64,000 nt of DNA. Origin: Chitinophaga eiseniae. Its GTDB lineage: Bacteria > Bacteroidota > Bacteroidia > Chitinophagales > Chitinophagaceae. Numbering within the stretch: the first letter of the stretch is position 1; each line of letters opens with the position of its first letter. Below the pieces are notes generated by a model. That model was given only the letters and a program-made list of their open reading frames with translations. It made no database searches and had not been told where the DNA came from. Below are positions 34,070-42,448 of this stretch, piece by piece. The stretch is from contig NZ_JABAHZ010000003.1 in the NCBI RefSeq assembly GCF_012641265.1, positions 186,001 through 250,000 of the forward strand, read 5' to 3'. The position numbers and the translations under genes were made by a program.

Positions 34070-35569
34070 TTATTTTTGTAAATACGCTGTCAGTTCATCT
34101 GCCAGCTTCCTGTCGTTACTTAAACGAGGCACTTTGTTCTGACCTCCCAGTTTTCCAATTGCTTTCATATAGTCAATAAAGCCCTGTTTACGTACAGGCC
34201 TTATTTTCAGGGGTTGTAATATATTGCCGGTCAACAGATCATCATAATAGATATTCTTCTGACGCATGTTATCATCTACTTTCTTCGCAAATGCGGCCAT
34301 GTTCTGCGGCATATTCTCAAACTCTACAAACCACTCGTGGTAAGGCAATTCACCATTGGTTTGCACCATAGGCGCTACGGTGAACTCCGTAATATGCACA
34401 TTTTCTTCTGTGGCCGCCTTCATCAGGCTATGTTCCACTTCCTCTCCGATAACATGCTCGCCAAAGGCCGATATAAAGTGCTTGATACGCCCCGTTACCA
34501 ACAAGCGGTATGGGTTGGTGGAAATAAACTTCACCGTATCGCCCAGGTTATATCCCCATAAGCCGGCGTTGTTGTTGATCACCATGGCGTAATTTACACC
34601 TGTTTGTACATCTTTGAGCGACAGTCGGGTAGGATGTTCATTAAAAATTTCGTTGGCAGGGATAAATTCATAGAAAATCCCGGAATTGGTGTTGAGCAAC
34701 AGCCCTTCCTGCTCCTGCGAGTCCTGGAAAGCAAAAAAGCCTTCCGAGGCGGGGAAAGTTTCCACCGTATGGATGGGTGCGCCGATGGAGGCCATGAGCT
34801 TGGCCCGGTAAGGCTCGAAATTCACCCCTCCATATACCATTACATCAAAATTCTTGAAAATTTCCTTGATACGCTTGCCATTGCTACGCTCCATCAACCG
34901 GTCGAAATACATCTGTACCCATGGTGGAATCCCGCTGATCAGGGTCATATCCTGCTGCAGGGTTTCTTCCACTATCTTGTCCAGCTTGGTTTCCCAGTCG
35001 TCGATACAGTTGGTTTCGTAAGATGGCAGCTGATTGGTACGCAGGTACCGGGGAATATGATGGTTCACAATCCCGCTCAAACGGCCGGTAGGAATGCCTC
35101 CTACCCTTTCCAGTTCGGGCGAGCCGGATAAGAAAATCATCTTGCCGTCGGCAAAAGCGGTGTTACCCGTCTCTCCCATATAGTTCAACAGGGCATTACG
35201 GGCTGTATCTATATGATTATTAACCGATTCTTTGGAGATAGGGATATATTTAACACCACTGGTAGTGCCGGAGGTTTTGGCCAGGTAGATCGGCTGTCCT
35301 TTCCACAACACATTTTGCTTTCCCTCCTTGATCCTTTCTATATAAGGCTTAAACTGTTCGTAATCTCTTAAAGGTACAGCCTGCTTAAACTCTTCATGGC
35401 TCTGTACCGCATTAAACTTATGTTCAGTTCCGAATTCAGTCTTTCTGCCTGTCTTTATCAACTCCTGCAGGATAGCATCCTGATCTTCTACCGCCCTTAA
35501 CATTTCCTTCTTTATCTTATTATGTACGATAGAAGCAAATGGTTTGGCCAGCAGTGATTTAAACTTCAT
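34070..35569 (-). CDS. GH3-family acyl-adenylating enzyme (bacterial)
   Basis: A 499-residue protein matching the GH3 family throughout. In plants GH3 proteins adenylate auxin or jasmonate and conjugate them to amino acids; bacterial members have unknown substrates. The ATP-binding motif is LAKTSGTTSGVKYIPIS near 103-119. VMVYGGVNFEPYRAKL near 244-259 and the hinge region LLVTGRIKHFISAFGEHV near 355-372 are also typical. The plant connection is nomenclature only; such genes are common in Bacteroidota. Upstream of dxr on the same strand with a 91-bp gap. Confidence 0.9.
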   Translation of the reverse strand: MKFKSLLAKPFASIVHNKIKKEMLRAVEDQDAILQELIKTGRKTEFGTEHKFNAVQSHEEFKQAVPLRDYEQFKPYIERIKEGKQNVLWKGQPIYLAKTSGTTSGVKYIPISKESVNNHIDTARNALLNYMGETGNTAFADGKMIFLSGSPELERVGGIPTGRLSGIVNHHIPRYLRTNQLPSYETNCIDDWETKLDKIVEETLQQDMTLISGIPPWVQMYFDRLMERSNGKRIKEIFKNFDVMVYGGVNFEPYRAKLMASIGAPIHTVETFPASEGFFAFQDSQEQEGLLLNTNSGIFYEFIPANEIFNEHPTRLSLKDVQTGVNYAMVINNNAGLWGYNLGDTVKFISTNPYRLLVTGRIKHFISAFGEHVIGEEVEHSLMKAATEENVHITEFTVAPMVQTNGELPYHEWFVEFENMPQNMAAFAKKVDDNMRQKNIYYDDLLTGNILQPLKIRPVRKQGFIDYMKAIGKLGGQNKVPRLSNDRKLADELTAYLQK

Positions 35570-36008
35570 GCCTGTTATTTTATGATTGAGAGACTAAAGA
35601 TTGGAATATTTTTCTATTTAATCATGGCCGTCACCGGCTTTTCCCTGGGAAAAACCATCGGTTTATAATAAATGACGAAACAATGAAATAAAAAAATGCC
35701 CCGATCTTATCTGTTTTTTAATGCACGTAAACGACAAAAGTATATAAAATTGCGTTGGTTTGCACAGCAGATGGGCTGTTTTTGTAAGATCGCTGAATAG
35801 CAGGAAGATAGGGAAGTTACGGTTCCATAGGGGGCTCACACAATTTGTTAAAATAATTTAAAATTCAAGAAAGTATGTATCTTTGAAATGATTAAGCTTT
35901 AAACGGTTCTCTACACGTGTTTATACATTGTGAATTAAAAAAGACCGAAAAACTTTGTCTATTAGAAAACAAAAGGTTACTTTTGCGGAAATTATATTTT
36001 GGATAATT
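35570..36008 (+). other. Intergenic region upstream of rplU
   Basis: 439 bp between the divergent GH3-family gene and rplU, without a credible gene. It holds the rplU promoter (-7 at 35878-35885) and a leader of about 115 nt. I see no riboswitch-like or autoregulatory structure in it. Confidence 0.5.
35878..35885 (+). promoter_or_regulatory. -7 promoter element (TATCTTTG) of the rplU-rpmA operon
   Basis: A perfect TAnnTTTG. A TTTG at 35844-35847 is 30 bp upstream and so off the ideal spacing; the AT-rich stretch between may serve instead. Confidence 0.55.
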
Positions 36009-36311
36009 ATGTTTGCAGTTGTAAAAATCGCAGGTCAGCAATTTAAAGTACAAAAAGACCAGGAAATTTTTGTACAGCAGTTACAAGGAAATATTGGAGA
36101 CAAAGTGGAGTTTTCCGATGTACTGTTAACAGATAATGCTGGTAAGCTGTCCGTAGGCACTGATGTAAAATCAGTAGTAAAAGCAGAGATTCTGGCTCAT
36201 GTTCAGGGTGATAAAGTTATCGCTTTCAAAATGAAGAGAAGAAAAGGCTTCAGAAAGAAAGTTGGTCACCGTACCCACTTTACAAGAATCAAAATCAATG
36301 AAATAGCTTAA
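36009..36311 (+). CDS. rplU: 50S ribosomal protein L21
   Basis: A 100-residue protein starting at 36009 (MFAVVKIAGQQFKVQKDQEI), the conserved L21 N-terminus; the longer frame from 35955 is not L21. The C-terminus has KMKRRKGFRKKVGHRTHFTR, the 23S-binding signature. L21 binds 23S rRNA domain VI in the large subunit. It is followed by rpmA after 50 bp, the usual pairing. Confidence 0.97.
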   Translation: MFAVVKIAGQQFKVQKDQEIFVQQLQGNIGDKVEFSDVLLTDNAGKLSVGTDVKSVVKAEILAHVQGDKVIAFKMKRRKGFRKKVGHRTHFTRIKINEIA

Positions 36312-36361
36312 TTCGTTTTAAGCTAAATTTTTTTATTAGACAAAGTTAAAGTAACTATACA

Positions 36362-36640
36362 ATGGCACATAAAAAAGGTGAAGGTAGTGTAAAGAACGGC
36401 CGTGACTCCCACAGCAAAAGGCTGGGAGTAAAAATCTTCGGTGGTCAACCTGCTATTTCTGGTAACATCATTGTTCGCCAGAGAGGTACAGTTTATCATC
36501 CCGGTCAAAACGTAGGCGTTGGTAAAGATTTTACCATTTTCGCAATGACAGACGGTGTGGTTGAATTCAGAAAAGGTCGCGAAAACAAGACTTACGTTTC
36601 TGTTAAAGCATTTGACACCACTGCTCAGGCAGAAGCCTAA
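36362..36640 (+). CDS. rpmA: 50S ribosomal protein L27
   Basis: A 92-residue protein with the L27 N-terminal tail [20 protein letters not shown] and [17 protein letters not shown]. The tail reaches the peptidyl transferase centre. It starts directly with MAHKK, without the cleavable N-terminal extension seen in Firmicutes. Second gene of the operon. Confidence 0.97.
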   Translation: MAHKKGEGSVKNGRDSHSKRLGVKIFGGQPAISGNIIVRQRGTVYHPGQNVGVGKDFTIFAMTDGVVEFRKGRENKTYVSVKAFDTTAQAEA

Positions 36641-36704
36641 TCAGTGTTAGCCATAAAGTTTTTTTTAATACCCAATTTTTTTACTAACCCAAATTCAAAA
36701 AACA

Positions 36705-37136
36705 ATGGCAACAATTAAAAAAGCAGCTGCTAAGAAAGCTGCACCAAAAAAAGCTGCTGCTAAGAAAGCCGCTCCTAAAAAAGCTGCTGCTAAGAAAGCC
36801 GCTCCTAAAAAAGCTGCTGCTAAGAAAGCTGCTCCTAAAAAAGCTGCTGCTAAGAAAGCCGCTCCTAAAAAAGCTGCTGCTAAGAAAGCCGCTCCTAAAA
36901 AAGCTGCTGCTAAGAAAGCCGCTCCTAAGAAAGCTGCTGCTAAGAAAGCCGCTCCTAAGAAGAAAGCTGCTCCTAAGAAAGCCGCTGCTAAGAAAGCTGC
37001 TCCTAAAAAAGCCGCTGCTAAGAAAGCTGCTCCTAAAAAGAAAGCTGCTGCTAAGAAACCTGCTGCTAAGAAGAAAGCTGCTCCTAAAAAAGCCGCTGTT
37101 ACTCCTCCAGCTGCACCTTCAGCTCCGGCTAACTAA
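36705..37136 (+). CDS. Lysine/alanine/proline-rich histone H1-like protein
   Basis: A 143-residue low-complexity basic protein. After MATIKKAAAKK it consists of a ten-residue unit AAAKKAAPKK repeated through most of its length, with some shifted units near the end, and closes with the neutral tail TPPAAPSAPAN. This composition matches bacterial H1-like nucleoid proteins and eukaryotic linker-histone tails, which bind DNA non-specifically. It starts 64 bp after rpmA and ends before a clear terminator, so it may be cotranscribed with the ribosomal genes. The repeat is in the DNA as well (30-bp period), so length may vary between strains. Function inferred from composition only. Confidence 0.8.
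   Translation: MATIKKAAAKKAAPKKAAAKKAAPKKAAAKKAAPKKAAAKKAAPKKAAAKKAAPKKAAAKKAAPKKAAAKKAAPKKAAAKKAAPKKKAAPKKAAAKKAAPKKAAAKKAAPKKKAAAKKPAAKKKAAPKKAAVTPPAAPSAPAN
36735..37080 (+). repeat. 30-bp tandem repeats inside the H1-like gene
   Basis: The 30-bp unit encoding AAAKKAAPKK recurs with a few synonymous changes; consecutive 60-base lines begin with the same sequence. The right end has irregular units. Confidence 0.85.
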
Positions 37137-37164
37137 GATCGGAATTACAAAATGTAGTTATAAG

Positions 37165-37194
37165 GATCCTGGCTATATGGCCAGGATCTTTTTT
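37165..37194 (+). terminator. Rho-independent terminator of the rplU-rpmA-H1-like unit
   Basis: GATCCTGGC (37165-37173) pairs with GCCAGGATC (37180-37188), followed by six T. Confidence 0.9.
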
Positions 37195-37195
37195 G

Positions 37196-37222
37196 TTTAA
37201 GGCATACTCTTTTTGCCTTAAA
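37196..37222 (+). promoter_or_regulatory. Inverted repeat just before polX (possible operator)
   Basis: TTTAAGGCA and TGCCTTAAA, 9-bp arms separated by 9 bp, ending 8 bp before the polX start. The dyad would suit a dimeric regulator. It could also be chance. Confidence 0.35.
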
Positions 37223-37230
37223 TTTACCTC

Positions 37231-38919
37231 ATGGACAATTACTCAATTGCAGATAACTTCTCCCTGCTCTCCAAACTCATGGACATACACGGGGAAAATA
37301 GCTTTAAAGCCAAATCCTTCGCCAGCGCAGCATTTACCATAGAAAAACTGCCCTCCCAACTCAAAGACACCTCCCGCGAAGATATATTCCGGATCAAAGG
37401 CATCGGGGAATCTACCGGTAAAAGCATACTCGAAATGCTGGACACCCAGCAATTTCCCCTGCTCAATCAATACCTGGAAAAAACCCCCGCCGGCATCCTG
37501 GAAATCATGAAGATCAAAGGCCTGGGACCCAAAAAAATAGCCACCATCTGGAAAGAACTGGAAGTGGAATCGATGGGAGAACTACTCTATGCCTGTAACG
37601 AAAACCGCCTCATGCTCCTCAAAGGGTTCGGCGCCAAAACCCAGGAAAGCGTAAAACAAAACATTGAATTCTATCTGGCTAACCGCCACCGCTTCCTCTA
37701 TGCAGAAGTTGCCACCATTGGCCACAACCTGGAAAAACAACTGCAGGAATTACTGGCGCCAGCCAACGTATCAGTTACAGGGGCCTTCCGCCGCCATAGT
37801 ATCATCATCGATGAAATCGAATTTTTAATAGCTGCCCCCGCCGCCACCATCACGGCACAACTCAGCACCCTGCCCGGATTTTCCCTCCTTACCGATAATG
37901 GTCAACACCTGGTATGGCAACTCGATGGAAAACTGAAAATCATTACCCATAGCTGCAACACGGGCGACTTTTACGCCCAGCTCTTTGCTACTACCGGTAG
38001 TGCAGCCTTTATCGATAAGTTCAACGCCGCAGGAGGCGCCGCCTTCCTATCCGGCGCCAGCACAGAAGAAGCCATCTTTTCCGCAGCCGGCATGGATTAT
38101 ATTCCGCCCTTCTTACGGGAAGGCCACCAGGAATTATCCCTGGCCCGCGAACACCAGCTCCCCGAAGTCATTACCGCCGCCGATATCAAAGGCATTATAC
38201 ACTCCCACAGCAACTGGAGCGATGGTGAATCTTCCCTGGAAGAAATGGCCCTCGCCGCCAAAGCACAGGGATTCGAATACCTCGTGATCAGCGATCACTC
38301 CCGCTCCGCCTTCTACGCCAATGGCCTCTCCATTGAGAGAATAGCCGCCCAACATGCAGAGATTGAGGAACTGAACAAAAAACTGGCTCCCTTCCGCATT
38401 TTTAAGAGCATAGAAGCCGATATCCTCAACGACGGTACCCTCGATTACCCCGATGAAATTTTGGCAAAATTTGACCTCGTCATTGCTTCTGTGCATTCCA
38501 ATCTCAAAATGACAGAAGAAAAAGCCATGGCGCGTTTGCTGAAGGCCATCGAAAATCCTTACACTACGATACTCGGACATATGACCGGTCGCCTGCTCCT
38601 CAGCAGAAGCGGGTACCCCGTTAATCATAAAGCCATCATCGATGCCTGCGCTGCACACCAGGTAGTCATTGAACTCAATGCACATCCGCGTCGCCTCGAT
38701 ATCGACTGGACCTGGTTACCTTATGCCCTCGAGAAAAAAGTACTCATCTCTATTGATCCCGATGCCCACAGCATCGGCGGATTTAAGGATATTCATTATG
38801 GCGCCCTGGCCGCCCAGAAAGGAGGCATCACCAAAGCAAACAATCTAAGCAGTTACACTGTTGACATGCTGGATAATTACCTGCAGCAACGCAGACAACA
38901 AAAAAATATGCTTCCATGA
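37231..38919 (+). CDS. PolX-type protein: degenerate family X polymerase domain with intact PHP phosphoesterase
   Basis: A 562-residue protein with the layout of bacterial PolX. Helix-hairpin-helix motifs lie at about 48-125 (IFRIKGIGESTGKS, IMKIKGLGPKKI, LLKGFGAKTQ). A family X nucleotidyltransferase region covers about 150-300 and a PHP domain about 315-555. The polymerase site is altered: after GAFRR (184-188) the catalytic DxD reads Glu195-Ile-Glu197, and the third Asp position holds Lys234. The PHP metal site looks complete: HSHSNWSDG (His324, His326), ISDHS, EADIL, ASVHSN, GHMTG and DPDAHS. So 3'-5' exonuclease or AP-endonuclease activity is likely and polymerisation doubtful. It overlaps the next gene by 4 bp. 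Confidence 0.9.
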   Translation: MDNYSIADNFSLLSKLMDIHGENSFKAKSFASAAFTIEKLPSQLKDTSREDIFRIKGIGESTGKSILEMLDTQQFPLLNQYLEKTPAGILEIMKIKGLGPKKIATIWKELEVESMGELLYACNENRLMLLKGFGAKTQESVKQNIEFYLANRHRFLYAEVATIGHNLEKQLQELLAPANVSVTGAFRRHSIIIDEIEFLIAAPAATITAQLSTLPGFSLLTDNGQHLVWQLDGKLKIITHSCNTGDFYAQLFATTGSAAFIDKFNAAGGAAFLSGASTEEAIFSAAGMDYIPPFLREGHQELSLAREHQLPEVITAADIKGIIHSHSNWSDGESSLEEMALAAKAQGFEYLVISDHSRSAFYANGLSIERIAAQHAEIEELNKKLAPFRIFKSIEADILNDGTLDYPDEILAKFDLVIASVHSNLKMTEEKAMARLLKAIENPYTTILGHMTGRLLLSRSGYPVNHKAIIDACAAHQVVIELNAHPRRLDIDWTWLPYALEKKVLISIDPDAHSIGGFKDIHYGALAAQKGGITKANNLSSYTVDMLDNYLQQRRQQKNMLP

Positions 38920-39617
38920 TGCTACTGGCACTGGCCGTGGCTCCAGGTTTTGCCATCTGCCTGTTTATTTACCTGATAGATAAATATGACCGCGAACCTA
39001 CCGGCCTGCTCATAAAAAGCTTCTTACTGGGAATGGGCTGCGTGGTTTTTCCACTCGTAATACAAGGGCTGGCAGCTGTCATGGGCTGGCGCGAAAACAA
39101 TGGTACCATACTCGGCACCGCAGCTTTTGCCTATGGTATTGTGGGATTATCGGAAGAACTGGCCAAATTCATGGTCCTCCTCCTCTACGCCTACCCCAAA
39201 AAAGCATTCAATGAGCCACTCGATGGCATCGTATACGCCGTAATGATTGGAATGGGCTTCGCTACCCTCGAAAATATTGCCTACGTAGCGCAATATGGCT
39301 TGGGCACCGGGGTGGCACGTATGTTCCTCTCTGTACCCGCACACGCCACCTTCGCCATACTGATGGGCTATTACACCGGCCTGGCCAAATTTATACCACA
39401 GCGCAGCAGCAACCTGCTGTTCAGGGGGCTGTTAATTGCCATATTCTTCCATGGCAGCTTTGATTTCTTCCTGTTTCTCGGTAATAATATCTTCCTGATG
39501 GGCGCTTCCGTGATAACGCTCATCTTTGCCATACGGCTATCCATCAGGGCTATACGAAAGGATGCCCGCCTGTCGAAGGAAATACATGAACGCGGACAAC
39601 AGCATATAGAAAGCTGA
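38916..39617 (+). CDS. PrsW-family intramembrane protease
   Basis: A 233-residue membrane protein with about seven hydrophobic segments. It has the conserved PrsW motifs: EELAKF near 72-77, PAHATFAILMGYYTG near 138-152, and FHGSFDFFLFL near 178-188. These place glutamate and histidines inside the membrane as in the CAAX-protease/PrsW superfamily. PrsW of Bacillus cuts an anti-sigma factor; here the substrate is unknown, though three FecR anti-sigma proteins are encoded in the window. It is coupled to polX by a 4-bp overlap (ATGA). Confidence 0.88.
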   Translation: MMLLALAVAPGFAICLFIYLIDKYDREPTGLLIKSFLLGMGCVVFPLVIQGLAAVMGWRENNGTILGTAAFAYGIVGLSEELAKFMVLLLYAYPKKAFNEPLDGIVYAVMIGMGFATLENIAYVAQYGLGTGVARMFLSVPAHATFAILMGYYTGLAKFIPQRSSNLLFRGLLIAIFFHGSFDFFLFLGNNIFLMGASVITLIFAIRLSIRAIRKDARLSKEIHERGQQHIES

Positions 39618-39729
39618 CGGCCAGAGACGTCAATTGCGGAAAGCGAATGAGCGCTGCGGATACTATCTCCCAACAGCCCCATTCGCTTTCATCGTTTTAC
39701 GCTTTCCCGTACCTTTGAAAAAAAACACC

Positions 39730-40365
39730 ATGAGGCTCATATATATCTACGATCCACTGTGCGGTTGGTGCTACGGATTTACCCCCGTTATACAACAGTT
39801 ACAGGAACGCAATAACGGAAACATGACCTTCGACATCCTCTCCGGGGGGATGATCATCGGTGACAACCGCCACCCGTTTTCCTCGATGGCCGCCTATATT
39901 CAACGGGAACATACCAATGTGGAAAACATGACCGGCGTGAAATTCGGAACAGCCTTCCTGGAAAAATTACTGCCTTCTGCCGAAATCATGGATTCGGAAA
40001 AACCGAGTATCGCATTAACCGTTTTCAAACAATACCAGCCGGAAAACGCCATCAGCTTTGCGCATGATATGCAGGTGGCATTGAATTATTCAGGGCTAAG
40101 CCTGAACCAGGACACCACCTACCGCACACTGATAAAAAAATTCAGCCTGCCGGAAGATGAATTCATTGATCGCCTGCACCAGGAACATTACCGCTACGAA
40201 ACACACCAGGAATTCCAGCTGATCCAAAACTGGGGTATTACCGGCTTCCCCGCCGCTATCCTCGATACCGGTAAACAACTTTACCTCTGTGCCCGGGGAT
40301 TTACCCCACTGGAACAACTCGAACAAACTATCGAAAACATACTGAAAGAAGACAGCACCTTATAA
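39730..40365 (+). CDS. DsbA-family thiol oxidoreductase, cytoplasmic type
   Basis: A 211-residue protein starting at 39730 (MRLIYIYDPLCGWCYGFTPV). The open frame begins 32 codons earlier, but that part is not conserved-looking. The redox motif is CGWC (Cys11, Cys14), very near the N-terminus. There is no signal peptide, and the conserved cis-proline region is in WGITGFPAAIL near 175-185. It resembles the FrnE-like/2-hydroxychromene isomerase group of DsbA proteins that work in the cytoplasm. Substrate unknown. It lies 112 bp after the PrsW-like gene. Confidence 0.86.
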   Translation: MRLIYIYDPLCGWCYGFTPVIQQLQERNNGNMTFDILSGGMIIGDNRHPFSSMAAYIQREHTNVENMTGVKFGTAFLEKLLPSAEIMDSEKPSIALTVFKQYQPENAISFAHDMQVALNYSGLSLNQDTTYRTLIKKFSLPEDEFIDRLHQEHYRYETHQEFQLIQNWGITGFPAAILDTGKQLYLCARGFTPLEQLEQTIENILKEDSTL

Positions 40366-40376
40366 CACCAGCTACT

Positions 40377-40874
40377 ATGTACCAGATAACGTCAGCAACG
40401 GTAAATGATATTCCTGTTATACAGGACCTCACCAACAGGATATGGCGACCTACCTACCAGGCTATCCTCTCCCCGGAACAAATCGAGTATATGCTGGAGA
40501 TGATGTACAGCACCGCCGCGCTCGAAAAACAAATCAATGCCCTGCAACACCAGTTTATCATCCTGCAGGACGACAATTACCCGATCGGTTTTGCTTCCTA
40601 CAGTGCCACTGACACACCCGGTATTTTCAAATTGCATAAAATTTATCTCGACCTTAACTACCAGGGAAAAGGCGTAGGTAAAATGCTGCTGTCGACAGTA
40701 GCCGACCAGGTAAAGGCCCGCGGAGCCAACATCCTGGAGTTGGATGTGAACCGGTTCAATAAAGCAAAACGCTTCTATGAAAAGCAGGGATTCAGCGTAT
40801 ATAAAGAAAAAAATACAGACATCGGAAAGGGCTACCTGATGGAAGACTATGTGATGCGGAAACCATTACCATAA
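40377..40874 (+). CDS. GNAT-family N-acetyltransferase
   Basis: A 165-residue acetyltransferase. The acetyl-CoA loop is LDLNYQGKGVGKMLLSTV near 94-111 (Q-x-x-G-x-G type) and the late motif is ILELDVNRFNKAKRFYEKQG near 120-139. The N-terminus ATVNDIPVIQDLTNRIW fits the same family. The acceptor cannot be told from sequence. It starts 11 bp after the DsbA-like gene and ends at a convergent terminator. Confidence 0.92.
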   Translation: MYQITSATVNDIPVIQDLTNRIWRPTYQAILSPEQIEYMLEMMYSTAALEKQINALQHQFIILQDDNYPIGFASYSATDTPGIFKLHKIYLDLNYQGKGVGKMLLSTVADQVKARGANILELDVNRFNKAKRFYEKQGFSVYKEKNTDIGKGYLMEDYVMRKPLP

Positions 40875-41002
40875 AAAAGCCCGGTAAGGATATACCAGGC
40901 TATTCCCAAGTTAACCATTAAAAGACACAACTCTTTTAAATCAAAATTACTTGTCTATGGTTATATACGGGTAGCGCTAAATCCCGGATTTCCCCGGTAT
41001 AA

Positions 41003-41048
41003 AAAAAGCAGTATCTTTTATATTATAATATAAAAGATACTGCTTTTT
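41003..41048. terminator. Perfect 46-bp palindrome, bidirectional terminator
   Basis: 23-bp arms meet without a spacer between 41025 and 41026. The outer A5 and T5 tracts and the inner GCAGTATC/GATACTGC make a terminator that works both ways, between the convergent acetyltransferase and cytochrome genes. Confidence 0.85.
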
Positions 41049-41061
41049 AACTTATTAATCT

Positions 41062-42441
41062 TTAAAGGGATTTCAAAAAAGCCACCAGGTTATCCCGTTG
41101 AAACGCGGAGAGCTTCACATATTCATCCCGGCTGGCAGCAGCTTCCCCGTCATGCCACAGTATGGCCTCCGGTAAGCTTCTGGCACGGCCATCATGCAAA
41201 TAGTAAGGAATCCCATTTGTTTTTTCAAACAAACCAATTCCCCACAAAGCCGGGGTTTTCCACTCGCTGCCACTGGCCAGGAAATCAGCGCGGTTATCTG
41301 CCAAACCAGCTCCCATATCGTGCAACAGCAAGTCGGTATAAGGGTGGATACGTTGATTACTCAGCGCTTTAAAGCGTACATCCGTTGCCGTTTGAATGGT
41401 AGGAATATGACAACTGGCGCATCCTGTCTGGGCAAATAATACCTCTCCCTGCTTCACGGCCGGGTCGGTGGTATTTCTACGGGCAGGCACACTCAGCGTT
41501 TTAATATAAAATACTGTTGCATCGAGGATGGTATCCGCCAGCAACGGGTCTGCTGCACGTCCTGCATTTTGGGCTTGCCCATCTGCACTTTCTTTCGGGA
41601 ATACCCTGCTGGTAATGCCCATGTCTTGCTGATAAGCGGCCGCTACCTGTGTGAGCAAGGTTGCCGTATTCGCTTTCATGCCATAACGTCCCAACATCAT
41701 TTTCTTTTCTACCGGGTCATACACATAGTTAGGCCGTCCGCTGATGCCCCTGTTGTCGCTGGCCTGCTGTGCAGCAAAACCCGTAATGGTCGATTCCGGA
41801 ATCAGGTCCAGCAAGCCCAGGCCGAAGAATGGCGGCGCCATCCTGGCCGATAATAACACGCTCCCAGGCAAGGGCTGATAAGGATTTACCAGTTGATATG
41901 CCGGCTTATGTAATACGGTAATGGTGCCATCTGGATAAATGTAGTTGACATCCGTATAGGTAATACCCACTTTCGCCTCCGGTTGCCGGCCAAAAATAGC
42001 CAGATCCTGTATCTGTAACCCAAATCCAGGCACCGGCACCGGGCCTCCATGTTCATCACTACCGGGCACGCTTACACGTACCAGCATGGAAGAAGTATTT
42101 ATCCCCGTAGTTGGATTTCCCTTTCCATCATTGTGATGACAACTCTTACAACTCACATTATTATAAATAGGCCCCAACCCACTGTTGAGTGGAGCCGGCG
42201 CAGCTACGAAAGTCTGGTCCGACTGTTCATCACCCAGGCTATGTATATATTGATCATATTCGGTAAGACCCGGGATAACATGACCAAATGCTTTGCTGGT
42301 AATATCAAAAAAAGTGGAAGCTCCCCCGCTCAACCGGGGATCGTAGCCACTTTCATCAAATGCATCCGCTTTCCTGCACATCATCAGCCATACCGGCATG
42401 GTCAGCGCTAACGCCACCACGTAAATTTTCTTCGCTTGCAT
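41062..42441 (-). CDS. Di-heme cytochrome c oxidoreductase (DHOR/DUF1111 type)
   Basis: A 459-residue exported protein. The signal region ends in LMMC (Cys22), which may be a lipobox. Two c-type heme motifs are visible: CKSCHH near 98-103 and CASCHI near 340-345. The rest matches the family often annotated as thiol oxidoreductase with two cytochrome c sites (GLGLLDLIPESTI, TPALWGIGLFEKTNGIPYY, DGRARSLPEAILWHDGEA). These genes are found beside imelysin genes in iron-responsive loci of other bacteria. Here the imelysin gene is 7 bp upstream. Likely role: electron transfer at the cell surface or in the periplasm, possibly for metal redox during uptake. Confidence 0.9.
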   Translation of the reverse strand: MQAKKIYVVALALTMPVWLMMCRKADAFDESGYDPRLSGGASTFFDITSKAFGHVIPGLTEYDQYIHSLGDEQSDQTFVAAPAPLNSGLGPIYNNVSCKSCHHNDGKGNPTTGINTSSMLVRVSVPGSDEHGGPVPVPGFGLQIQDLAIFGRQPEAKVGITYTDVNYIYPDGTITVLHKPAYQLVNPYQPLPGSVLLSARMAPPFFGLGLLDLIPESTITGFAAQQASDNRGISGRPNYVYDPVEKKMMLGRYGMKANTATLLTQVAAAYQQDMGITSRVFPKESADGQAQNAGRAADPLLADTILDATVFYIKTLSVPARRNTTDPAVKQGEVLFAQTGCASCHIPTIQTATDVRFKALSNQRIHPYTDLLLHDMGAGLADNRADFLASGSEWKTPALWGIGLFEKTNGIPYYLHDGRARSLPEAILWHDGEAAASRDEYVKLSAFQRDNLVAFLKSL

Positions 42442-42448
42442 TGCCCGT

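Noticed and set aside
34070..35569. GH3-family gene as a transfer from plants
   Set aside because: Bacterial GH3-family genes are common in Bacteroidota, and the gene sits in an ordinary chromosomal context beside dxr and rseP.
36735..37080. Regular 30-bp periodicity resembling a repeat array such as CRISPR
   Set aside because: There are no unique spacers; the repeat is continuous, in frame and encodes the AAAKKAAPKK unit.
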